Of a stretch of 64,000 bases of DNA, positions 9,003-17,392 are shown piece by piece. The stretch is from the NCBI GenBank assembly GCA_052400685.1, contig JBQTGJ010000020.1. The stretch is one strand, 5' to 3'. The position numbers and the translations under genes are program-made. How positions within the stretch are numbered: position 1 is the stretch's first letter; the number at the start of each line of letters is the position of its first letter. The notes below the pieces were generated by a model. That model was not told the origin of the DNA and did no database searches. It saw only the letters and a program-made list of their open reading frames with translations. This stretch comes from CAZHHH01 sp052400685. GTDB lineage: Bacteria; Bacteroidota; Bacteroidia; Bacteroidales; Marinilabiliaceae.

Positions 9003-9029
9003 TATTATTATCGCATCAATAAGAAACCA

Positions 9030-10103
9030 ATGAAACGTAACACCATTAATACCCTGTCGCACATCATGATATGGAGCACATTTTTTGTCCTCCTAATGTT
9101 ATTTATGCCGTTTTATGATATGAAACCGTGGCTGTTTTTTGGGATGTTTGGTTTCCTGATGGGATACTATTACCTAAACAACCTGATTCTGGTACCCCGG
9201 TTTCTAGCTCAAAAATGTTTCTGGCAATTTTTTGGCATTACCTTCGTTATACTCTTGATTTATCTCTATTTTTCGGACTTAGGCGACTGGCTTCGTCCTC
9301 CTTTTGAAACCATAATGCCCGAAAGAATGCCGCTTCATCGCCCCGATTTTGGGCCCGATTCCAGAATGTTGCTTCCCAAAAGTGATGACATTCCGATGTT
9401 TAAACCGCTCCTGATACACATTCCATTTAACTCATTACTAACCTTTCTGCTGGTATTTATGGTAAGTACCGGTACTAAAATCATCGGCTCCTGGTTCGAC
9501 ACCGAACAACGCCGTAATCAAGCCGAACAGGAGAAATCACAGGCAGAACTCTCTGCTCTCAAAGCCCAGATAAACCCACATTTTCTATTCAACACCCTTA
9601 ACAACCTGTATCACATGTCGATGCAAAAGTCGGAAGAGACACCCGACACGATACTTAAACTGGCCGATCTGATGCGTTTTGTACTCACAGAAACACAGTT
9701 AGACACCATTCCGCTCAACAAGGAGATTGATGTTATTAACCAATATATCCATCTTCAAAAAATCAGGCTAACCGAAAAAACGACCATTGATTTTCGAATT
9801 AAAGGCGATAGCAAACAACACAATATAGCGCCTCTACTGCTATTACCATTTGTCGAAAATGCTTTTAAATATGGTGTAAGCACCCACACAGCATCTACCA
9901 TAAGCATCATTTTGACAATTGAAAACAATGGAATTATTTTTAATGTGAAAAACAAAAAGATGAATACTAACACGACAAACACAGGTACCGGCTTACAAAA
10001 CGTAAAACGCAGGCTTCAACTCACCTACCCTAACCAGCACATACTTAAGACACGAATAACTCAGGACGACTACACTATTCATCTTACAATTAAGGAGCTA
10101 TGA
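9030..10103 (+). CDS. LytS/YehU-type sensor histidine kinase
   Basis: Sensor kinase of 357 residues from the ATG at 9030 (the frame is open to a TTG at 9000). The first 160 residues contain four TM helices with a long Met/Pro-rich loop between the third and fourth. Next come a short coiled segment, the His_kinase box LKAQINPHFLFNTLNNLY (about residues 188-205, His being the phosphoacceptor), and a HATPase_c domain with LPFVENAFKYG. It overlaps the response-regulator gene by 4 bases (ATGA). The signal is unknown; LytS-type kinases often respond to cell-envelope state or small metabolites. Confidence 0.92.
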   Translation: MKRNTINTLSHIMIWSTFFVLLMLFMPFYDMKPWLFFGMFGFLMGYYYLNNLILVPRFLAQKCFWQFFGITFVILLIYLYFSDLGDWLRPPFETIMPERMPLHRPDFGPDSRMLLPKSDDIPMFKPLLIHIPFNSLLTFLLVFMVSTGTKIIGSWFDTEQRRNQAEQEKSQAELSALKAQINPHFLFNTLNNLYHMSMQKSEETPDTILKLADLMRFVLTETQLDTIPLNKEIDVINQYIHLQKIRLTEKTTIDFRIKGDSKQHNIAPLLLLPFVENAFKYGVSTHTASTISIILTIENNGIIFNVKNKKMNTNTTNTGTGLQNVKRRLQLTYPNQHILKTRITQDDYTIHLTIKEL

Positions 10104-10804
10104 TAAAATGTGTGATCGTTGACGATGAGCCTCGTGCCCTGGAAATTGTAAAAGACTTTGCCGGAAGAATCCCATTCCTGCAAGTTGAAGCCGCTTGCAC
10201 CGATCCGGTAGAAGCGGCCTCTATCATCAAAAGCAAACAACCTCAATTGTTATTTCTAGATATTGAGATGCCGGATATTTCGGGAATACAGTTAGCTAGA
10301 ACCGTTGGCAAGCCCCCTTATATTATATTTATTACAGCTTATGGTCAATATGCCGTCGAAGGCTTCAACCTCGATGCTATTGATTATCTTCTAAAGCCAT
10401 ATAGCTTCGACAGATTTCTTAAAGCCGTTAACAAAGCACGTGAAATAATTGAACGGGTATGGCAGACACCCCCTGCGCCCATACAAAACGACTTCATCAT
10501 TGTTAAATCTGAATATCAGAATATCCTCGTAAACATTAATGATATTCTGTTTATTGAAGCGATGGACAATTATATAAAAATCCACACACCAAAAAAAACG
10601 ATCACAACCCTGATGTCACTAAAAAATATTCAGGAAGCATTGCCCGAAAATATTTTCATCCGCATTCATAAATCATTCGTTGTAGCAACCAGCCAAATAA
10701 CGGCATTCACCAAAAACCAGGTAACAATTAACAGCAAGACCCTGCCAGTGGGCAGGGCCTATGCCGAATGCTTTCTAAAATATATGCAAAACAAAAAATC
10801 CTAA
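10100..10804 (+). CDS. LytTR-family response regulator
   Basis: 234 residues: an N-terminal receiver domain (residues 1-120) with acidic pocket at Asp8-Asp9, phosphoacceptor Asp54 in LFLDIEMPDISG and Lys near residue 102, then a LytTR DNA-binding domain (about residues 135-232) ending in GRAYAECFL. It is coupled to the upstream kinase by a 4-base overlap and forms its cognate pair. Targets cannot be seen here. The next gene is on the other strand beyond an R1 repeat. Confidence 0.93.
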   Translation: MIKCVIVDDEPRALEIVKDFAGRIPFLQVEAACTDPVEAASIIKSKQPQLLFLDIEMPDISGIQLARTVGKPPYIIFITAYGQYAVEGFNLDAIDYLLKPYSFDRFLKAVNKAREIIERVWQTPPAPIQNDFIIVKSEYQNILVNINDILFIEAMDNYIKIHTPKKTITTLMSLKNIQEALPENIFIRIHKSFVVATSQITAFTKNQVTINSKTLPVGRAYAECFLKYMQNKKS

Positions 10805-10935
10805 ATAGTGCTTACAAAAAATTTTAAGCGGCATTACGCCTGCTCTCAAAATGGTCATTTACGGGAGTAAACTCACATTTTGCGTACTTCGTAAGCCTTG
10901 AATCTGAACATTTATTATCAGACACGTAAGTTTTC
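10805..10935 (+). repeat. R1 MITE-like element (diverged)
   Basis: Begins TAGTGCTTACAAAAAATTT and continues with GCATTACGCCTGCTCTCAAAATGGTCATTTACGGGAG-type core and CGTAAGCCTTGAAT. It fills the gap between convergent genes and is more diverged than the other copies. Confidence 0.5.
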
Positions 10936-10944
10936 TTGCTAATA

Positions 10945-11808
10945 CTAAATATCGACTCCCAGCAGACTCCTTAACAAATAACCCACAAAGAAAGAAAATG
11001 CTGCTACGCCCAAACTAATCAACGTCATTTCCCAGAAACGATGTTTAAAATTGAGGTCTTTGGCAATTGCGAGATAATAATTAAAACAGAAAATAATAAG
11101 AACAGCGGTGAGCAAGACAATGGCCAATGCAATAAATTGGTTATCGAGAAGAAGAAATGGCAATATCAATAACGTCACGGTAATAAGGTACGAAATACCT
11201 GTGTAGATAGCCGATTTCCCCGCGGTTTCATCCCCCTCTGCTTTGGATGACAAAAATTCGGAAGCTGCCATAGATAGAGCCGCCGAAATACCGGTAACCA
11301 ACCCAACCAAAGAAATAATCCGTGAATCGGCCAAAGCCAGGGTGAAACCGGCCAGAGCACCAGTCAGCTCAACCAGGGCATCGTTAAGACCCAACACAAT
11401 GGACCCCACATATTGCAAATGGCTTTCTTCCAGCATATTCAAAACCGACTTTTCATGTTCGGCTTCCTCCTTGGCCAGCTGTTCTGCTTCGGGGTAATAC
11501 TGCGACAGAATCTGATAATTGCCGGAACCTGTACCCTCTTTTTTCTCCATTAACTTTAACACAAAAGTTAACCCTAAAACACGAACCAAAAAAAGCGTGC
11601 GGAAGATACGCCATTTGTCGGGTTGAAGCTTAACGCCGGTTTTAGTTTCCCAAAAACGGGCATGCCCCAGTTCCTGGTCTCCAATACGATTCAAAACAGA
11701 CTTATTAGTCTCATTTTTACTTCGTTTAGCCAGCGCCTTGTAAATATGATATTCAGTGATCTCAGTCTTCTGTGACTTAAGAGCATATTTTATAGCTTTC
11801 GGATCCAT
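10945..11808 (-). CDS. ferritin-like / VIT1 fusion, putative iron or manganese transporter
   Basis: 287 residues. The first 140 form a rubrerythrin-like four-helix domain with metal-binding Glu/His residues (GDQELGHARFWE near residue 43 and EEAEHEKSVLNMLEE near residue 115). The remainder is a VIT1/CCC1 domain with five TM helices starting at GLNDALVELTGALAGF. Such fusions, related to MbfA, are thought to export iron, with the ferritin domain sensing or oxidising cytosolic iron. Length is normal for the family. It stands alone, convergent with the LytTR gene. Metal specificity is inferred from the family. Confidence 0.88.
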   Translation of the reverse strand: MDPKAIKYALKSQKTEITEYHIYKALAKRSKNETNKSVLNRIGDQELGHARFWETKTGVKLQPDKWRIFRTLFLVRVLGLTFVLKLMEKKEGTGSGNYQILSQYYPEAEQLAKEEAEHEKSVLNMLEESHLQYVGSIVLGLNDALVELTGALAGFTLALADSRIISLVGLVTGISAALSMAASEFLSSKAEGDETAGKSAIYTGISYLITVTLLILPFLLLDNQFIALAIVLLTAVLIIFCFNYYLAIAKDLNFKHRFWEMTLISLGVAAFSFFVGYLLRSLLGVDI

Positions 11809-11912
11809 AAAGAATAATTTAAATGAGTAAATATAAAGGTTAAAATTACAGTTAATTTTAAGACGTTGTAACTCCAGACACCAGAATTTGTAAAGGAAAC
11901 TATCAAATAGTA

Positions 11913-12060
11913 TTTGTCTATAAAGTCAACAACTTCGTTATGCTTGTACTATAAACTGTCATTTACGAAAAGGAAACGCCTTGATTTTTATGCCTTCGCA
12001 AGCCTTGTATTTGAAGTTTATATTTCAAACACTTAGGTTTATGGACATGCGCTAAATATT
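11913..12060 (+). repeat. R1 MITE-like element, near complete
   Basis: Left end TTTGTCTATAAAGTCAAC and right end TAGGTTTATGGACATGC read as imperfect terminal inverted repeats (TGTCTATAAA against TGTCCATAAA). An R3 element follows directly, as at 26.7 and 40.3 kb. Confidence 0.65.
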
Positions 12061-12230
12061 TGACCTGCCTTTTCAAGGCGAAATTTATTATTCAATATGG
12101 GCTCCCAAGGCGTTGCCGTTGGGCTGAAGTAATTTGCACTTTCAGTGCGGAAAGCCACAAAAAGCATAATTTTACGGATGTAGAAAGTGATTGTCTAAAA
12201 ACTCTTGGGCAAAAAAAATAACATTATTAT
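12061..12230 (+). repeat. R3 repeat, copy 1
   Basis: Contains CCTTTTCAAGGCGAAATT, GGCGTTGCCGTTGGGCTGAA, CACTTTCAGTGCGG, ATTTTACGGATGTAG and GGGCAAAAAA in order. The same order recurs at 26773-26935, 40312-40432 and 49128-49245. CACTTTCAGTG is a small hairpin. Confidence 0.6.
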
Positions 12231-12410
12231 AGACAAACACATTAGCCCTAAGGGAGAAAGTCAAACAGCTATACAAGCTATTTCAAGGCTATTTATGACA
12301 TATGGGATTAGAATAAAATCATCGGGTAAACAGGCAAATAAAAAATCTGCTTGTCGGAATATTATATCGATTGCGAGGTAAAATATGGTTGCATTTATCT
12401 TTTGGCTGGT

Positions 12411-12492
12411 GCCCTTTCAGGGCGATAAAACAACGGATAATCACACCACAGGACGAGGTCCTGTGCTAATGACTACAAGGCTTTCAGCCTTG
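12411..12492 (+). repeat. R2 triple-hairpin repeat, copy 2
   Basis: GCCCT/AGGGC, CACAGGAC/GTCCTGTG and CAAGGCT/AGCCTTG hairpins in the same order as copies 1 and 3. The middle stem is fully paired with a sequence unlike copy 1. Confidence 0.7.
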
Positions 12493-12495
12493 ATT

Positions 12496-12640
12496 TGTGC
12501 TTGTCTATAAAGTCTACGACTGCGTTATACTTGTACTTAAAATAGGTATTTACAAGTGTATGCTCACATTTTTCGGACGGAGGGAGCCGTAAATTTGAAA
12601 GTTTACAACTCAAACACCTGACTTTATGGACAGGTACGAC
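12496..12640 (+). repeat. R1 MITE-like element upstream of dinB
   Basis: Left end TTGTCTATAAAGTCTACGAC and right end GACTTTATGGACAGGTAC. It ends about 90 bases before the polymerase IV start. The 900-base stretch 11809-12730 is entirely R1, R3, R2 and R1 in order plus short unassigned spacers; I see no gene there. Confidence 0.6.
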
Positions 12641-12730
12641 ATCATCCACAAAATAAATATCCCGATTCATTGCGAAGCTATCATCTTTTATATAAATTAC
12701 AATCATCTCAAAGATTACATTATAATCAAT

Positions 12731-13903
12731 ATGACAACTAACACGGACTTAGAACCAGACAACCGACAGATTGTCCACATGGATATGGACACTTTTTTCG
12801 TATCGGTAGAACGCCTTCAGAACAGCCGTCTGAACCACCGGCCCATCATCATAGGGGGCCTGTCTGATCGCGGTGTTGTAGCCGGATGCAGCTACGAAGC
12901 GCGCTCGTTTGGCGTTCACTCGGCCATGCCCATGCGTCTGGCACGACAGCTGTGTCCGGAAGCCGTTTTTATACGTGGCGACATGGATAGCTACAGCCGT
13001 TACTCAAACATGATAACCGACATCATCGCCGAAAAGGTGCCTGTATACGAAAAAGCATCTATTGATGAACATTACATTGACCTTACCGGGATGGATCGTT
13101 TTTTCGGCACGCTAAAATTCAGCCATGAATTACGGCAAACCATCATTCGCGAAACAGGGCTCCCCATCTCCTTTGGTTTGTCAGTGAACAAAACGGTGTC
13201 AAAAATAGCCACCGGAGAAGCCAAGAGCGGCACCTCCCGTGAACTGTTTGTGGCGCGCCACCAGGTACAACCCTTCCTCAACCCCCTATCCATCAAAAAA
13301 ATCCCCATGCTGGGACCAAAAACCTTCAGGCTGCTACGTTCCATGGGCATCGAAAATATACAAACACTCGGGCAGGTTCCCCCCGATATGATGGAACGGG
13401 TACTGGGCAAAAACGGCATTGACTTATGGCAAAAAGCCCATGGCGTTGATCCCTCACCCGTGGAACGCTACTATGAGCGAAAATCTATCGGCTCAGAAGA
13501 AACCTTCGAAAAAGATACCACCGACCTTCGTTTTTTAAACGAATGGCTGGTTCGCATCACCGAGAAACTGGCCTTTGAGCTACGCGCTTCCAACAAACTA
13601 ACAGCCTGTATCACGGTAAAAATAAGATATGCCGACTTTAACACGCACACCATTCAAAAACGCATTCCCTACACCTCCTTCGATCACATACTCATACGTG
13701 AAGCCAAGGAACTGTTGCTCCGCCTTTATACCCGGCGTGTGCTGGTGCGCCTCATCGGCGTCCGGCTCAGCCATTTAGTGTCGGGAACGCAACAGCTCAA
13801 CCTGTTTGAAGACACTCCTGAGCAGGTACATCTCTATCAAGCCATGGACCGGATACGTAAAAAATTTGGCGTTGATGCTGTGGGACGGGCAGCAGGACGC
13901 TAA
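12731..13903 (+). CDS. dinB: DNA polymerase IV (Y family)
   Basis: Translesion DNA polymerase of 390 residues from the ATG at 12731; the frame is open from 12626, but the added residues fall in an R1 repeat and are not conserved. Palm motifs are MDMDTFFVSVE near residue 16 and SIDEHYIDLTG near residue 114 (the usual form is SIDEAYLDVT, so Ala-to-His is a variation). These give the catalytic Asp and Glu residues. Thumb helix-hairpin-helix and little-finger domains follow. The C-terminus has QQLNLFEDT, a plausible sliding-clamp-binding peptide. It stands alone. Confidence 0.93.
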   Translation: MTTNTDLEPDNRQIVHMDMDTFFVSVERLQNSRLNHRPIIIGGLSDRGVVAGCSYEARSFGVHSAMPMRLARQLCPEAVFIRGDMDSYSRYSNMITDIIAEKVPVYEKASIDEHYIDLTGMDRFFGTLKFSHELRQTIIRETGLPISFGLSVNKTVSKIATGEAKSGTSRELFVARHQVQPFLNPLSIKKIPMLGPKTFRLLRSMGIENIQTLGQVPPDMMERVLGKNGIDLWQKAHGVDPSPVERYYERKSIGSEETFEKDTTDLRFLNEWLVRITEKLAFELRASNKLTACITVKIRYADFNTHTIQKRIPYTSFDHILIREAKELLLRLYTRRVLVRLIGVRLSHLVSGTQQLNLFEDTPEQVHLYQAMDRIRKKFGVDAVGRAAGR

Positions 13904-13908
13904 AGTTT

Positions 13909-13965
13909 GAGCTATAAAGTCCAACTCCGTCGTTATGCTGGCTCTCTAAACGGTCATTTACATTT
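13909..13965 (+). repeat. R1 fragment (left half)
   Basis: GCTATAAAGTCCAACTCCGT and GTCATTTACATTT are R1 left-half sequence, truncated where the nikR promoter begins. Confidence 0.45.
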
Positions 13966-13994
13966 GCTCATGGATGAACAAACCGTTATATTTG
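13963..13994 (+). promoter_or_regulatory. Bacteroidota sigma-A promoter of the NikR-transporter operon
   Basis: TTTG at 13963-13966 and TATATTTG at 13987-13994 are separated by exactly 20 bases. This is the best TTTG / TAnnTTTG promoter match in the window. It lies 36 bases upstream of the preferred nikR start at 14031. Confidence 0.65.
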
Positions 13995-13997
13995 CTC

Positions 13998-14012
13998 ATT
14001 CGTGTTACGAAT
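13998..14012 (+). promoter_or_regulatory. 15-base palindrome at the transcription start, candidate operator
   Basis: ATTCGT-GTT-ACGAAT is a perfect inverted repeat lying 3 bases downstream of the -7 box, between promoter and nikR. A repressor bound there would block initiation, so autoregulation by the NikR-like protein is plausible. It does not match the E. coli NikR operator GTATGA-N16-TCATAC. Confidence 0.4.
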
Positions 14013-14030
14013 TTACAAAAACGTATTATT

Positions 14031-14453
14031 ATGAGCGTTGTTCGATTTGGGGTTTCACTTGAACAGGAACTGCTTGAAGCGCTGGATGACTTTGTTGTTA
14101 AGAACAAATTCACCAACCGCTCACAGGCCATTCGTCAGCTGATAGCCGACCATACTGCACGCACCAAATGGATGTGTAACAACCAGGTGGCAGGTTCCAT
14201 CACTCTCATTTACAACTTTCACAAACGAAATATAACGGAACAGATATTTCAAATACAGCATGCCAACCAGTCCTTGATTTTGGGGTCTCAGCATTTTAAT
14301 CTCGGTAATGATAATTGCATGCAAATGATAGCTATAAAAGGCGAAGCCTGCCAACTCACCAATCTGTCCGATCAACTCATTGCGATAAAAGGCATTCATC
14401 ACGGCAAGCTCACCATGAGTCGCACCGAACAAATACACAACTCAGAAAAATAA
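14031..14453 (+). CDS. nikR: NikR-family metal-responsive regulator with altered nickel site
   Basis: 140-residue ribbon-helix-helix plus ACT-domain regulator. The ATG at 14031 matches the family start (SVVRFGVSLEQELLEALDDF), although the frame is open from 13974. Of the four planar nickel ligands in E. coli NikR (His76, His87, His89, Cys95), His77, His88 and Cys96 are present in the numbering used here. The third His is replaced by Asn90 (QHFNLGNDNC). Nearby His residues of the HDHH stretch are also lost. It heads a five-gene operon with a metal-chelate importer and overlaps the next gene by one base (TAATG). It probably represses the operon; the metal is uncertain. Confidence 0.87.
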   Translation: MSVVRFGVSLEQELLEALDDFVVKNKFTNRSQAIRQLIADHTARTKWMCNNQVAGSITLIYNFHKRNITEQIFQIQHANQSLILGSQHFNLGNDNCMQMIAIKGEACQLTNLSDQLIAIKGIHHGKLTMSRTEQIHNSEK

Positions 14454-15580
14454 TGACAGCTATCCACCCAATAGCAATGAAGCTACGTCAACGCACTTCC
14501 TTAACAGGTTTCATAAAAAGTATCGGAATCATCTTCTTTATGCTGTTGTTGAGTTGTAAAACCGGTTCCCCCTCCCCGTCCACCCAAAACATCACCATTG
14601 ACGATCTGCTTGGGCGGACGGTTTCGGTTCCGCAAAACATAAAAAGAATAGTGGGGCTAAATCCCGGGGCACTGCGTTTATTAGTTTATATGAATGCCGT
14701 TTCGCTGGTGTCGGGCGTTGAAGATGTAGAACAACGCTACGGTCGTCCCTACGCCATGGCGTATCCACAGCTGGCCGAAAAACCGGTCATAGGCCCCATG
14801 AAGGGCGGCGATGCCGAACTGTTGACGGTCAATCATCCGGATGTCATTTTCATCACTTACGCCACAGCAGGTCAAGCCGATGCGTTACAGCAAAAGACAG
14901 GCATCCCCGTCATCGTACTCAATCCAGGCAATTTATCGACGCAACGCCCCCTTTTCGATCAGTCATTGCGCCTTATCGGACAAGTACTTGACCGCACAAC
15001 GCGAGCCAATTCACTTATCCGTTTTATAGACAGACAAACCAAAAGGCTAAAAAAGCTGGGAGCAACAGCCCCCTGTCAGCCCGCAGTTTATCTTGGAGGC
15101 GCCTCCTACAGCGGGGCGCGCGGTATCACCTCCACGGTTCCACAATTCGAAGCATTCTCATTTCTCAACGCCCACAATGTGGCCAACGGCATAGCATTAC
15201 CGCCGGCTTCGGGCAGCATACGGGGATACACCATCGATGCAGAACAACTTATCAACTGGAACCCCGACCATCTGTTTATCGATGCCGCCGGATTAGCCCT
15301 CGTAGCCCCGCAAATAGCCCCCGGCACGCCACTTCATGACACCCTTGATGCCATTCAAAACAATAATGTACATACCCTCATGCCCTATAATTGGTACGGC
15401 ACCAACTACGAATCGGTGTTAGCCAACGGCTGGTTTGTGGCGTCGGTGCTATATCCCGGTATGAATATCGATTTTGAGGCCGAAAGCCGTGCTGTTTACA
15501 AGCAGTTTTTAGGCGTTGATATTTTTGATAAGATGACAGCAACGTACCAGGGCTGGCTAAAACATGCGTTTCATGATTGA
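14453..15580 (+). CDS. ABC transporter substrate-binding lipoprotein (BtuF/FecB type)
   Basis: About 375 residues from the ATG at 14453, which overlaps the nikR stop; a second ATG at 14477 is possible. A lipoprotein signal ends in LLLSC, followed by a short Ser/Pro linker and a class-III periplasmic-binding fold. This begins with ITIDDLLGRTVSVP and has the PDVIFITYATAGQADAL stretch typical of BtuF, FecB and FhuD proteins. It should deliver a metal chelate, metallophore or cobamide to the permease. The FNYE-like C-terminal region contains NWYGTNYESVL, resembling proteins annotated as iron or nickel-cobalt chelate binders. It overlaps the permease gene by 17 bases. Confidence 0.87.
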   Translation: MTAIHPIAMKLRQRTSLTGFIKSIGIIFFMLLLSCKTGSPSPSTQNITIDDLLGRTVSVPQNIKRIVGLNPGALRLLVYMNAVSLVSGVEDVEQRYGRPYAMAYPQLAEKPVIGPMKGGDAELLTVNHPDVIFITYATAGQADALQQKTGIPVIVLNPGNLSTQRPLFDQSLRLIGQVLDRTTRANSLIRFIDRQTKRLKKLGATAPCQPAVYLGGASYSGARGITSTVPQFEAFSFLNAHNVANGIALPPASGSIRGYTIDAEQLINWNPDHLFIDAAGLALVAPQIAPGTPLHDTLDAIQNNNVHTLMPYNWYGTNYESVLANGWFVASVLYPGMNIDFEAESRAVYKQFLGVDIFDKMTATYQGWLKHAFHD

Positions 15581-16616
15581 ACAACAACTAACACAACAGC
15601 GCCTCAAACGCAACCTGCTACTAACAGGCTCATTAATCGTTCTGCTACTGCTAACACTTGTTGGTTTATCGGTTGGCAGCTCCAACCTGCCCATGGGCGA
15701 AATCCCGGCTATGCTTTTAGGTCATACCAATCATACCGCCGCACAGGTATTGTTTCATATCCGTATACCACGGGTATTAGCCGCCATCCTGTCGGGCGTT
15801 GCGTTGGCCATCTCCGGCTCCGTTATTCAAACCGTTATACGTAACCCCCTGGGCTCGCCCTACACATTGGGTTTAAGTGCCGCCTCGATGTTTGGCGCGG
15901 CCCTGGTCATTGTTGTATCCGGTTATTTGATGCCCCTGTCAGGCACCAGTCCATATCTCATCACCATCTCAGCCTTTCTCATGGGTTTGCTGTGCGCTTT
16001 ATTTATTACCGCCCTGGCACGCTGGCGGGGGGCATCGCCCGAAACACTTATCATAGCAGGTATTATCCTGTCATCGTTATTTAATTCGGGCACTTCGTTG
16101 CTTCAATACTTTTCCAATGACACCGAACTGACCGCCATCGTTTCATGGATGTTTGGGGATCTGGGAAAAGCCGATGGCAATAATGTCAAACTGTTACTGA
16201 TAGTGGTGATACCATCAATGGTCTATTTTATCTACAATGGTTTTTCACTCGCCGCCCTCAATGCCGGCGATGAAGTGGCGCAAAGCCTGGGGGTTAAAGT
16301 TAACCGGTTACGTATTATCAACATCCTGGTGGCCTCGCTTTGCACTGCGGTTACGGTGGCTTTTTTCGGCATCATCGCGTTTGTAGGACTCATCATACCC
16401 CATATAACGAGGCGTCTGATAGGTTCCAACGAGCCGACCGTCATTATCGGCTCAGCCATCCTTGGGGCGATATTTCTGTTACTAAGCGATATTATAGCCC
16501 GCACCGTAGCGGCACCCATTGTTATACCAGTGGGCATTATCACTTCATTTGTCGGCGCCCCATTCTTTCTGTATCTGCTCATCATCCACATCAACCATAA
16601 AAGGAACAAACAATGA
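15564..16616 (+). CDS. BtuC/FecCD-type ABC permease
   Basis: 350-residue inner-membrane permease with about ten TM helices. FecCD features are present: the RIPRVLAAILSGVALAISGSV block near residue 66, the RNPLGSPYTLGLS block near residue 92, and the coupling-helix region GLIIPHITRRLIGSN near residue 275. It forms the homodimeric channel with the ATPase encoded next, which it overlaps by 4 bases (ATGA). A second Met three codons on is an alternative start. Confidence 0.93.
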   Translation: MRFMIEQQLTQQRLKRNLLLTGSLIVLLLLTLVGLSVGSSNLPMGEIPAMLLGHTNHTAAQVLFHIRIPRVLAAILSGVALAISGSVIQTVIRNPLGSPYTLGLSAASMFGAALVIVVSGYLMPLSGTSPYLITISAFLMGLLCALFITALARWRGASPETLIIAGIILSSLFNSGTSLLQYFSNDTELTAIVSWMFGDLGKADGNNVKLLLIVVIPSMVYFIYNGFSLAALNAGDEVAQSLGVKVNRLRIINILVASLCTAVTVAFFGIIAFVGLIIPHITRRLIGSNEPTVIIGSAILGAIFLLLSDIIARTVAAPIVIPVGIITSFVGAPFFLYLLIIHINHKRNKQ

Positions 16617-17392
16617 CGTCGTCCGACCTGCTATTTAAGGATCTGAGCTTTTCGTACCGCCAGAAGCACGTGCTAAAAAATATCTCCGGACAATTTTTAT
16701 CCGGCGGTTTTTACGCCCTCATAGGTCCCAATGGAAGCGGTAAAAGCACCCTGCTAAAGACGCTTAACGGAATTTTAGCACCTCAGTCGGGTCACATCTT
16801 CATTAATGATAAAGAACTGACTGACATACCCCTCAGGGAAATGGCACGGACCATAAGCTATGTGGCTCAATCGTCACAATCAATCTATCCGGGAACGGTT
16901 TACGACACGGTGATGCTGGGACGCCGGCCGCATGTAAGCTGGCATCCCTCAGCCGCCGACCGCGATGTGGTATTTCAAACAATGAGACAGCTTAAAATAG
17001 ATCATCTGGCATTCAGGAATATCAATGAGTTGAGTGGCGGAGAGCAACAACGGGTTCAAATAGCACGTTCGTTAGCCCAGCAGCCACGCATCATGCTTCT
17101 TGATGAACCCACGTCGAGCCTCGACCTTAAACATCAGATAGAGGTCATGGAAACACTCTCTGACATCTCAAAAAGTAACATCACCATTATTGTGGCCATT
17201 CACGATTTGAACCTGGCACTCAGATATGCCAACCAGTTCATTCTCCTGAAAAACGGTCATATTATCAGGCAAGGCGGCAAAAATATTATGACGCGCGAAA
17301 ACCTTCAAAAACTATACGACACAGACGTCACCATGGTCCAACACAACGGACAATCTTATGTATTACCATTAACAAGCAACTATGAAAATTGA
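16613..17392 (+). CDS. FecE/BtuD-type ABC ATPase
   Basis: 259-residue ATP-binding subunit with Walker A GPNGSGKST (38-46), Q-loop near residue 86, signature LSGGEQQR (140-147), Walker B MLLDEP (161-166) and H-loop His near residue 200. It powers the BtuC-like permease. It overlaps the next gene by 11 bases, so the TrmO-FmdE fusion belongs to the same transcript. Confidence 0.94.
   Translation: MTSSDLLFKDLSFSYRQKHVLKNISGQFLSGGFYALIGPNGSGKSTLLKTLNGILAPQSGHIFINDKELTDIPLREMARTISYVAQSSQSIYPGTVYDTVMLGRRPHVSWHPSAADRDVVFQTMRQLKIDHLAFRNINELSGGEQQRVQIARSLAQQPRIMLLDEPTSSLDLKHQIEVMETLSDISKSNITIIVAIHDLNLALRYANQFILLKNGHIIRQGGKNIMTRENLQKLYDTDVTMVQHNGQSYVLPLTSNYEN

Noticed and set aside
12473..12706. 77-residue minus-strand ORF
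   Set aside because: It lies within R1/R2 repeat sequence and has no homology I recognise.
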